This document shows, piece after piece, positions 47,314 to 58,176 of a stretch of 64,000 nt of DNA. The notes under the pieces were generated by a model that worked only from the letters and a program-made list of their open reading frames with translations, ran no database searches and was not told the DNA's origin. Positions within the stretch are counted from its first letter, which is position 1; every line of letters begins with the position of its first letter. Both the position numbers and the translations under genes were made by a program. This DNA comes from Nicotiana tabacum (taxonomy: Eukaryota; Streptophyta; Magnoliopsida; Solanales; Solanaceae): positions 62,864,419-62,928,418 of the forward strand of contig NC_134095.1 of the NCBI RefSeq assembly GCF_000715075.1. Direction: 5' to 3'.

Positions 47314-50300
47314 TGTCACGACCCTAAACCCGGACCCGGTTATAATGGCGCCTTTTGTGAAGACAAGGCCAGCCGACACTTCTCATTTTTCTAATTATTA
47401 ACAATTTAGCATTTAGAAATAGTCTAAACATGAATAGATAATCCAAAGTAGCAGATAATATCATAAATATGCGGAAGAACAACCAACACAACCCTAATCG
47501 GGGTGTCACTAGTAATGAGCATCTATAAAACCTAATACAAGTCTGAAAAGGTCTACAACTAGTACAAAAGTCTGATATGAGATGGAAATGATAAAGAGGG
47601 AGAAACACGGGTCTGCAGACATCAAGCAGCTACCTCGTGAACTTCGAATGTCCGCCAGGAGCTCTCAACTCGCACTGGCAGGATCAGCAACACCTGAATA
47701 TGCACACAGGGGTGCAGGGAGTAAAGTGAGTACTCCAACTCAGTGAGTAACAAATGTAAATAAAGACTGAAAGCAAGAAATCACGTAAGGCAAAAAGCAT
47801 TCTATAATGAAGCAGTAAAACAAAGTAAAATCAGTAAATCAGTGAAAGATAGGTAAAATTCTTTATCTCATATGTAGTTTCATGAAAAGCCTTTTCAATG
47901 ATTAAGTAGGTAATTTACAGTCAATTAAGAAAAATAACCACGTAAAAGTTCGCCCCTCGGGCACAGTATCAACAAATCCGCCCCTCGGGCAACATTTTAG
48001 AACACTACCAGCCCCTCGGGCATTCACATAAAACAATACCAGCCCCTCAGGCTCAATCTCACATCACGATGGGTACCCGCACTTACTGGGGATGTGCACA
48101 CTCTTGGAGGGGCCCCTTACGGCCCAAGAGCAATAACAAGCCATCTCGTAGCATAAAAAACTAGGACCTCGGCCTCATATCAATCAAGCCACCCGTGGCG
48201 TACATATCTCAGGCCCTCGGCCTCGTATCAGTATTAGTGTTTCCTCACAACATAGGCCCTCGGTCTTACTCAGTCAAAAATCCTCACAAGCCCCTCGGGC
48301 AGTAGTAAAACAGTGTTTCTCAGCCCAAACATCGTTTAAAAATATCATTTAAGTCTTAAAACAGAGTAAACATGGCTGAGTATAAAAACAGTGGAAACTA
48401 ACATGACTGAGTTCAAGTATAAATTTAAAACAGTGAGGAAATATCAATAAAAAGCCCCGAAGGGTTCAAATAGTTGGCACTAGGTCCAAATATGACATTC
48501 AGCCCAAATAATGATGATAGCAAATAGTTTTCAGTAAAATACGCGATAAAATCATCAATCGAGACGGATCAAGTCACAATCCCTAATAGTGCACGACCCC
48601 ACGCTCATCATCAAGCGTTTGCCTCACCTCAATGTAGCACTACGATGTGCAAATCCGAGGTTTCAAACTCTCAAAACATCATTTACAATCATTACTCACC
48701 TCGAACCGGCTAAATCTCTAGCTCGCGACGCCTTTGCCCCTCGAATCAGCCTCCACTCGCGTCGAATCTATCCAAAATCAGAACGAGGAGATCAAAATAT
48801 GCTAAGGGAACAAAGCCCAAGCAAAAACAATCAATAAAGGGCACAAATCCCGAAATTACCAAAACCCGACCCCCGGGCCCACGTCTCTAATAATAGGTGA
48901 ATTTAACTATATTCAGGCCCTAAATAACCGCCTTCTTGCATAGTTTTGATAATAAAAGTGATAACAAAATGCTCTTATTAGTGCTTTTCATGACTTGCAG
49001 GTTATATATGACTAGGGAAGGCTAGGGAGTACTTTTGGAGTCAAAAATTGAAGAAAGAGAGGCCATCCGTGAAATATCCCAAGTGAACCACGCAAAAACA
49101 GGCTGAAGAATCAGAGAAATGATTCTGCCGCGGTTCCACCGCGACCACGGCAGAACCACGGTGAAGACTGCTCGTGGACAGAAAGAGATTCAGAGGAGCT
49201 GTTTGGCCGCGGTTCCACCGCGACCGCTGCGGAACCGCGGCAGGCGCGAGAAAGTTCAGGGACTAAAGTGCAAAACACGGGATTTTTAGCCCAAAACACT
49301 ATTTTAAACACTAGACTTCGCCCAAGAGAGGCATGTATTGATTTTCAGAGTTTCTTAGGAAGGAAAACCATTGTGAGAGATCACCCAAAACATCTTTCTT
49401 CTTTTCTTTGATTTTTATTGCTAAGTTTATGATGAATCTTATCTTAGTTTGTTTACCTATAGTTATGAGTAGCTAAATCCTTTGTCTAAGGTTTTGATGG
49501 AACCTATTGGGGGATGAACTTCTTGTTTATGTGAATACAAATTGTTAGTTTCAATCTTTATTTGTTCAACTATGTTCATGTTGTAGTTAATTGACAGGAT
49601 CCTCAATTAGCTGTGCCTATTTAGTGTGCATAACTCGGGAGAGAGTGCATATTTAGGTTATTGTTGAACAACACTACTCCCAAAGTATAAGAGGGATCTA
49701 TAACTGCGGGTTTAAAGGCGGGATTAGGGATAACGAAGCCTTGAGTGCAATCTGAAGTGAACTGTGTTAATTAAAGCTAGCTAGTGTATCTCGGGAGAGT
49801 GCATTGAGTATATTACTGTGATTACTCGGGAGAGATTTGCGGTAAGATGAGCGTTCATGATTGATAGAGGTGTGTTGGTAAATTTGTATGAAGCATAAAC
49901 AGAAGGGATTCCATCATTAGGGGAAGTCATTATCTTAGCATTTTCTCATTATTGTTTACAACCTTAGCATTTTAGTTTACAGCTTGTTATTTACTTGCAA
50001 TCTTAGTTAGTAAAGAAACCATCAACGGTGATTCAAACGTCTGGGGAAGTTGGTTCTCAAGAGTTTAGTAGTTCTAAAGATTGTGATTGATAGGTTAATT
50101 CTCTGTGGATTCGACTCTGGGCAGAATGCTCAAGTTATATTTGCAACGTCCGCATTGTCCTTTTTATAAGGCATAGTTGGGCATGATCAGTCTCGAAATT
50201 TAGAAATTTTTACAACAATAGATTCCTTATCTTCCCACGAGTTCATACATATCAAAAGTTCTCAAGTCCGACCCCAAATGGTCCTCCAAATCCCCAATCA

Positions 50301-51626
50301 AAAGTCCAAATTTCCAAGCCCTAGTTCTTCAATTTTTAAATTAATCTCCATGATTTTCTAGGTGAATTCACATAATAATCAAGTTTTAAGTCCGAGAATC
50401 TTACCTCCCAATGATTCCCCTTGAATCCCTCTTCAATATCCTTCACAAATCTCCCAAAATTACCAACTATGGAGGAAATAAGCCCCAAAATCGCGGACAA
50501 GACGAGTTTAAAAACCTTCTGCCCAGGCCCAATTTTCTTCTTCGCGGACAAGACGAGTTTAAAAACCTTCTGCCCAGGCCCAATTTTCTTCTTCGCGAAC
50601 GCGGTCAAGCCTCGCGTTTGCGAAGCACAAAAATTCCGCTGACCAAAACTATCCTTCGCGAACGCGAACCTACCATCACGAACATGATGCTTCAGCCTCT
50701 CAATCCTACGCGAACGCGACAATGCCTCTCGCGAACGCAATGCATATTAACCCGGCTGACCCAATTCTTCTACGTGAACGCCAAGCCTTCTCGCGAACGC
50801 GATGCTTCACTTCCTAGCCCTCCACGAACACGAAGCCCTTCTCGCGAACGCGAAGGCCAACGTTCTACTGACTTCCACTGACTCTTCATGAACGCGAGGG
50901 TCCGCTCGCGTTCGCGAAGAGTAAAAACTTGCAACAGCTGAACTTGCAACTTCTGCAATTTTCTTAACTCCAAAATGATCCGTTCAACCCTTCGAAACTC
51001 ACTCGAGTCCCCTGAGACCTCAACCAAAGGCACCATCATATCCTAAAACCTTATTCAAACTTGTTCCAATCATTAAAACACCTCAAACAACATCAAATCA
51101 CCCAAAATACATCGGATTCAAGTTAAACTTTTTAAAATCCTATGAATTCTGCTTTTGATCAAAAACCCAACCAAACCACGTCCGAATGACCTAAATATTT
51201 GCACACACATCCCAAATGACCCAACAAAGTTATTGCAACTCTCGAAATTCCATTCCGACCCCTATATCAAAATCTCGCCTACCAACCGGAAATTGCCAAA
51301 ATATCAACTTCGCCAATTCAAGCATAAATGTACTCCGAACCTCCAAAACTCATTCCGATCACACTCCTAAGTCATAAATCACCTCCCGAAACTAACCGAA
51401 CCCTCAGAAATCACATCCAAGCCCTCTAACACATAATTCAATACACGATTGACTTTTCCAACTTAAGCTTCCTCAAAAGAGACTAAGTGTTTCAAACCTT
51501 ACCAAATTCATTCCGAATTCGATCCGACCAACCCGAGACCACATAACACGGATAAACAAAGCATAAAGAAGCTGAAATAGGGAAAGCGGAACGGTAACTC
51601 ATGAGACGACTGGTCGGGTCATTACA
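47314..51626 (-). repeat. 5' LTR of element A, interrupted
   Basis: About 3.0 kb without the insert at 48888-50189 and its duplication. It starts TGTCACGACCC (plus strand). Hairpin array at about 47950-48310; CpG array of the TCGCGAACGCGAA type at about 50595-50925. A 51-bp tandem duplication starting CGCGGACAAGACGAG (50492 and 50543) is absent from the 3' LTR, so it arose after integration. Confidence 0.92.
48888..50189 (+). mobile_element. Putative solo LTR (F) of another retrotransposon
   Basis: 1302 bp flanked by GTCTC at 48883-48887 and 50190-50194; outside these the LTR of element A is continuous. It starts TAATAATAGGTG and ends GGGCATGATCA, compatible with TG...CA after one change. 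No ORF. It has GATTCGACTCTGG and repeated CTCGGGAGAG motifs reminiscent of Gypsy LTR U5 regions. A GC-rich hairpin with 11-bp arms GCCGCGGTTCC/GGAACCGCGGC lies at 49206-49241. Orientation is inferred from the putative U5 motifs near the right end. Confidence 0.7.
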
Positions 51627-51631
51627 CAACC

Positions 51632-53484
51632 GTTAGGACTGAATCCTTCTAACCCAACCAAGCTACGCAGGTCACCAAAACTCAAGAGCATTGCCACGAA
51701 ACACCTGTAGAAACTCATTCTCTCATAAACACTCAAAGAACTAATCATACCCATTACTATGCCGATCCAACCTACTACCAAGCCGTCCTATTTATCCAAG
51801 TTCCTTCTAAATTACCTTCGAGTTGATACTTCTCCTTGCCATAATACCGAAATCCTCAACCCAGACTCACCACACGAGACTCAAGCATAAAACCATACCG
51901 TCTAAGGCTCATAAGCTGCTGAATACTCTCTCAAATATCCCTAAAAGCACCACATTCAAAATACTTACCCTGAAGAGACTTCCTGCGAATCTAAATCCAT
52001 TACCTTCACCTTCCTGATACTGATATGTAGAATCCATAATGATATAGAAATGCCACAAGTTTTGACACCCTCCAATGTAAACCTAAAATTCTACCCAAAT
52101 ACACATCCTGAAGTTCCCCCAATTGTTACATATGTATCTTGAATCCATTAGAACCATTCTCAGGAGTTATCCACTCTACTCAAACCTCAATTAGACTGAT
52201 CAAATGGGCCGAACAACCTGTGCTCCATTAGCACTCCAACACCAGAGGAAGTAACCCTATTTTAATACAACCAAATAAATTCCTGCTCCATGCACATTAC
52301 ATCCTTCACTAATAACAACTCAAGTGATTCCATGATTCTTATACACCCATAAAGCATACAACCCCAATCCAAAATTTCCTTTACTCGAGTCATCCTCGAT
52401 CTCAACCCCGGTAAGCCACAGCTGATTCACTATTATACCTCAAACTAAAACTGATACGACACTTAGCCGCACAATCAACTTATCAATAGCAGACTCCCCC
52501 ACTTAGCTCAAAGCCATCGGTCAAAACACACAAAAACTCACAATGCACATACTCTATTACTACCATAATACCATAGTGAGATTAAACTAAATCCTTCATA
52601 AGCTCGTGCAACACAAACCATCTAATACTTCAAATCATCTACAAATTTCACATTCACCCTCGTAACAGCCAAGACAACTCTCATACACGATCCAAACTCA
52701 ATCAGCAGCACATATAATTCACTGGTAAAGGAGGACTCGCTACAAAATAGGATAGGGATCACACACCCTCATGACACCCCGCAGGAGATAACCCACCTGA
52801 TTTGTCTCAAACTAACATCTCTTTATACCCTTCCACTATTATAAACATCACACAATCACTTAATTTTCCTGAGTATGAACTCATATCACGACATAAAATC
52901 TACGTTATTCCCCAACTAAACAACATGAAAAGATCCTTCAACTTACCTATAACTCGGGGCTATACATCAAATCAAGATGGAAATCAAGCACCAAATATTT
53001 CTTTCTACCCTCAAGCAGACCCTCCTCGTCATATCCAAATCATATGAACACATCTCGCAGTCACATCATACTCATCACGTAGCCATCCATCCATCACTTC
53101 CACTAATAGGGACACTACCGAACATATAACTCCAAAAGTACGCGCTTACACAATCAACACCTCAGTGCTCAAGCTACAGGAGAAGTCCGGTGTCAAGTCC
53201 TCTAGACTGGCCCAATATCAACACATAGAAACCACATTTTGCACCTCATCTAGGAAATCACAAGCCGTCGATGCACAGCTGATACCGAGCGCTCATGTGC
53301 GCGTATGAACGCGTGGAAGGAATTTCAAGAGTTACATTTCAAGCTGAATCAATACCGCATGATAAAGATTCAAGAATGTGGAATTTTCCTAAATATTCTG
53401 CAGCCTCTCCAAGATAAGTATAGACATCTCCGTACCGATCTGCAAAACTCTACTAAACTCGCTCATGACTCGTGAGACCTATGT
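51632..53484 (-). mobile_element. Element B interior, segment 3 (leader, non-coding)
   Basis: Joins the LTR B primer site on its right. About 52316-53484 aligns with the leader of element A. No gag or pol domain is visible, so element B may be non-autonomous or its coding part lies left of the window's nested insertions. Confidence 0.6.
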
Positions 53485-53503
53485 AACCTAGGCTCTGATA
53501 CCA
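53485..53503 (-). promoter_or_regulatory. Primer binding site of element B, tRNA-iMet type
   Basis: On the minus strand TGGTATCAGAGCCTAGGTT, the classic initiator-Met-tRNA complement, three bases after the LTR end. It fixes LTR B as a 5' LTR of a minus-strand element extending left. Confidence 0.88.
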
Positions 53504-53506
53504 ATT

Positions 53507-56500
53507 TGTCACGACCCAAAACTAACTTTGTCGTGATGGCGCCTAACGTGGTACTAAGCAAGCTGACACACTACCAAAACCAATCAATATTTTTATTTTT
53601 AAGACAAAACCAAAGCTATTTAATAATAAACCTGCATAAGGAGTTTAAATCAAAACAATAGTGCCGAAAGAAAGCCTGACATCGGGGTGTCACTAGTCAT
53701 GAGCATCTACTACAACCATCTGACAACATCAAGACTAGCATAGACTGGAAATAACTAAATACAATTAAGGTAAGATAAAGAGGGAGTAAAGCAGGGCTGT
53801 GATCACGAGACAGCTACCTTACTAACTCCGATGGACCTGCCACTAAGTAATCAACACCCGATACCGAGTTCAGAAATACCTGGATCTGCACACAAGGTGC
53901 AGGGAGTAATGTGAGTACACCAACTCAGTAAATAATAAAAGTAAATAGAGACTAAGCAGTAGTGACGAGCAATAAAACATATACAGTTCATATTATAAAA
54001 TCTCAGTAAAATACAACATGCTTTTAAAATCAGGATTTTGAATCAACTCACCTCATTTAAATCCAGTTTCAGTAAAACCATTTAAAACATCTTTCAACAG
54101 TTTCCAACGAAGTGATGAAACAGTGAGTAAAAATGATGAAAACATAAATAGCCCTCGGGCAACACTCACTCGCATACAACCCCTCAGGCAACATAAATCA
54201 AGAACATCCCCTCAGGCAAACCTCACAATCACTCATATACAGCCTATCGGCCATTACCTCACAATTGCTCGTAAATAGCCCCTCGGGCACAACATGAATC
54301 AAGAACAGTCCCTCAGGCAAAACATCATATCACTCACTCAAGGTACCTGCGCTCACTGGGAGTGTACAGACTCCGGAGGGTCTCCTACAACCCAAGTGCT
54401 ATAACAATCCACCTCGTGGAATAAATCAATCCGGCCCTCGGCCTCATAACAAGCCACCTCGTGGCATAAGTTAATCATGCCCGCGGCCTCACAAAAATTA
54501 TGAATCAATAACAATATGTTGCGGCATGGAGCCCGGTCCCATAATATCCTTACAACACAGGCCCTCGGCCTCACTCAATTAGAAACCTCTCAATCCACTC
54601 AGGCTATCACTAAAACAGGATGCTCAGCCCAGAATATCATTTTATGCATCAAAACAGAGTAATAAAGACTGAGTTATGAAATCAGTAAACATAGCATGAC
54701 TGAGTATAGATGTTAAATCAAAAACAGTGAGAGGATAATAAGAAAAAGTCCCTAAGGGTCCAAACAGCTATGGCACAAGGCCCAAATATGGCATTCAACC
54801 TAATTTATAGGAAATTCTTTCTAAAACACATAAGTATCATATAATTTAAGTCAAATACACAACTTTAAAGTTGCTACACGACGGACCAAGTCACAATTCC
54901 CAAAGGTGCATGCCCACACGCCTGTCACCTAGCATGTGCGTCACCTCAAAATAGTAAAGCAATGTGAAATCTGGGATTTTATACCCTTAGGACTAGATTT
55001 ACAATCATTGCTTACCTCAAATAAGCCAATTCCAATATCGAGCAAGCCAAACGATGCTCCAAAAATGACATCTCGTGTGTTCCGACCTCCGAACGACTCG
55101 AAACTAACCAAAAACAACTCAAGCACATCAAACACTATTAAAGGAACCAATCCCAATCGAAAAAGGTTGAATCTTTAATCAAAAGCCTAAAATCGGCCAA
55201 AAAGCCCAACCCGGGCCTGCTTCTCGAAACCCGACAAAACTTACAAAATCTGATAACCCATTCAATTATGAGTCCAACCATACAAGTTTCATCCCATTCC
55301 GACTCCGAATCGATGTTCAAAACTTAAAACTTTACTTTATGAAACTTTAGGCAAAAAACCTAAATTTCACTTTGAACTCATCAATCAAATGCCAAAAATG
55401 AAAATGGATTCATGAAATATAACCAAAACAGTAGAGTACACTTACCCCAATACATATGGTAAAAATTGCCTCCAAAATTGCCCAAATCCGAGATCCCCAA
55501 CTCAAAATATGACCAAATGAACAAACCCTTATTTTATATATTTTCCAGCTATTCTGCCTTGATTCTCATGCCAGACGATCACGAAACTCGCTTTTGATGC
55601 CTCCAATGGATTCCTTGTGAAATGTTAGTCAAGTTAGGCTCTTGAATCACTCCATTTGACCTTATTGAAGGAGATATGTTGGTTTGTATATTTGAAAATA
55701 GTGCAGATTTTTAAATACGAATTCAGTGGCAATTTCGTAATTAATCTGAAATATTTGGCAATCTAATTCTTAGTAAAATGACCATAAAATCCTCATACAA
55801 TGTCCAAATTCGACGATTCTTTTTGATATGGCTCCGTAATTGCGATACGGATCTAATGCTTCAATAAAAACAGAAATAAGAGCTCATTTGCTTAATTTAG
55901 TACCATTTATGCTTGAAAAACAACATGGAAACATAAAAAAACAAATGCAACACAACCCAAACCTATCTGAAACTCACCCGAGCCCCTCAGGACCCTGTTA
56001 GAACATACAAACAAGTCTCATATCATAACACGGACCTACTCGAGGCCTCAAAATACACATAACAACATCGAAACGACGAATCACACCTCAATTTGAAATC
56101 AATCAACTTCAAACTTCAAACTTCCACAACTGATGCCGAAACCTATCAAATCATGTCCGATTGACCTAAAATTTTGCACACAAGTCACATTTGACATTAT
56201 GGACCTGCTCCAACTTTCGTAATCGGAATCCGACCCCGATATCAAAAAGTCCACTCCCGATCAAACTTTCCAACATCCCAACTTTCGCTATTTCAAGTCA
56301 AATTCTACTACAGACCTCCAAATCACAATCTGTATGCGCTCCTAAGTCCAAAATCACCCAACGGAGCTAATGAAACCATCAGAAATCCAATCCGACATCA
56401 AATTCTAAAAAGTCAAAACTTGATCAAACCTTTCAAATTTAAAGTTACTAGCTGAGAATCATTCTTCCAAATCAATTTTGAATAACCTGAAAACCAATAC

Positions 56501-56601
56501 TGACGATTCACATAAGTCATAATACTTCATACGGAGCTACTCATACCCTTAAACAACTGAGCTAAGTGCAATTGCTCAAAACGACCGGACTGGTCGTTAC
56601 A
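53507..56601 (-). repeat. 5' LTR of element B
   Basis: 3095 bp, from TGTCACGACCCAAAACTAAC to GACTGGTCGTTACA. Its terminal ~15 bp are alike but most of it differs from LTRs A and C; it lacks the CpG array. It nevertheless keeps the hairpin array (54145-54600), for example GGCC-CTC-GGCC (54433-54443) and GCCAC-CTC-GTGGC (54453-54465). The expected target duplication is TTACA at 56602-56606, partner not in view. Confidence 0.85.
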
Positions 56602-56849
56602 TTACAGAATAGTATTCCGGCAGATCCCCATGTTCTGCATATTTACTTTGGGACTACGGAATGGTATTCCGGTATATCCCCCTACATATTTACATTTGGG
56701 TTTACGGGACGATATCGGAGATCACCTATTGTTATCTTTGTGTACTGAGCTGTTGTTTTTCTGTGATTTCATTCTTGCTAAATTTTAATTTTTATCTTTA
56801 CTGCTATATTTCATTTTGTCATTGTTTTATTATATATATACTAGTAGTG
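56602..56849. repeat. Unclassified repeat with a ~53-bp duplication
   Basis: GTATTCCGGCAGATCCCC and GTATTCCGGTATATCCCC, each followed by CATATTTAC, recur about 53 bp apart at 56611-56700. Probably a fragment of a dispersed repeat continuing at 57856. No gene seen. Confidence 0.5.
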
Positions 56850-56857
56850 ACCTGACC

Positions 56858-57622
56858 TTAGGTATACTTATCGGGTAAATTGGGCGGTTATTTACTCTTA
56901 ACGGTTTGGCTTATCGGTTATCGGATTTTAAATGTATTAATTCGCTAGCCACCCGATAAGATATCGAGCGGATTGGTATCGGTTTAGCTCTTATCAGGTG
57001 GTTTATTGTCCCAATTCAAGTGAGGTTATAAACTCCCACCATAACTGGCTTTCCCAGAAGTTGGTGGATACCCAAACGTATCTGCAACAGAAATTAAGTT
57101 GTCTCAGAGAAAATATTTCTTAAACATAAAATTCAATGGACAAAAAAAGAATAGTGGTGCATATCTTATTCTTTCTTTCTTATAACTCAATTTGACTTCT
57201 ATTTAGAGAGAGAAACTTTTGTCATCTGTAGCCAATCATTTATTTTAAAAAGTTGAACTTGATGTTTTTCATGCCTTAAACGTTTCCCTATAATTGAGAA
57301 TATGGGAAAATCAATAAAGAAAATTTTCTATGGCCCAGCTGGTCAACTGTTGTTGCATCCTTTATACATTATGCCTGAGAAAAACTTGTTTATAATGTCA
57401 TACCACTTCATCTGTATGAGTATTCCAAAATATTTGTATGCTTGAATTTGATTCTGAACTTTCTGCCATTTGTAAAGTAATTAACAAAGATTATGTTACA
57501 TATTTTTCATAATTTTGATTATTTAGGAATTAGGCGTTAGAACTTAGAGATAGAGTATTAGAGGAGTGGAAAACTGAAGTGGAAGGGTTTTTGATATTTA
57601 ATAAATATATAATATGGATAAA

Positions 57623-57668
<46 letters not shown>

Positions 57669-57847
57669 TTTACGGGTTAACGGATTATCCGTTAAGAAAA
57701 TTTAATAATCCGCCCCCAAACTGATAAGCCGTTAATAAAAAAATTCAATCTATTTCCCGTCCGTTAAACCATTAACTCGATACCAATAAGCCATTAAGCT
57801 TCAATTTCAGTTCAGTTTTCGGTTTCGGTTCGATTTTGAACACCCTT
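56858..57847. mobile_element. hAT-like non-autonomous element
   Basis: 990 bp flanked by perfect 8-bp duplications ACCTGACC (56850-56857 and 57848-57855), the hAT length. The right end reads inward AAGGGTGTTCAAAATCGAAC then CGAAACCGAA, a familiar hAT-style end; the left end TTAGGTATAC matches it only weakly. Internal GATAAG/CTTATC and CCGTTAA motifs recur at both ends. No transposase. It contains an (AT)n run. Confidence 0.7.
57629..57665. repeat. (AT)n microsatellite
   Basis: About 18 uninterrupted AT units within the hAT-like element. Confidence 0.95.
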
Positions 57848-57855
57848 ACCTGACC

Positions 57856-58176
57856 TGATCTCGTCACTACTTGACCGAAGTTAGGCTTGGCACTTACTAT
57901 GTACCGTTGTGGTGTACTCGTGCCCTTCCCTGCATATGTGTTTCGTGTGCAGATCCAGGTACAGCTTATCAGTCGCATTATTAGGGAGGTGAGTCAGTTG
58001 TAGAGACTTCAAGGTATATCTACCCCATCCGCAGACCTCAGAGTCCCTTTCTACTCTTTCCCATGTCAAACACTTCCTGTATTTCCTTTTGTTAGACTCT
58101 GGAGTATAGAAATACTATTTTCTTTCTATAGTTTGTGACTCATGGTGTTCCAGATTTTAGGCATATTGTGTATTTC
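57856..58176. repeat. Unclassified repeat flank
   Basis: Begins TGATCTCGTCACTACTTGAC and includes GTGTGCAGATCCAGGTACAG. It looks like the continuation of the 56602-56849 repeat, split by the hAT-like insertion. No coding sequence seen. Confidence 0.45.

Larger units (their letters stand above)
39517..51626 (-). mobile_element. Tekay-type (chromovirus-like) retrotransposon A
   Basis: Bounded by TGTCAAGAACC at 39517 and ...GGTCATTACA at 51626, with perfect CAACC duplications at 39512-39516 and 51627-51631. Minus-strand order: interrupted 5' LTR, degenerate tRNA-Met PBS, non-coding leader, protease-RT-RH-IN-chromodomain, polypurine tract, 3' LTR. Most of gag is absent. The 12.1 kb includes a 1.3-kb inserted putative solo LTR plus its duplication. 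Confidence 0.93.

Noticed and set aside
54936..55320. Short ORFs on both strands of LTR B
   Set aside because: Overlapping frames in non-coding LTR, no recognised motifs.
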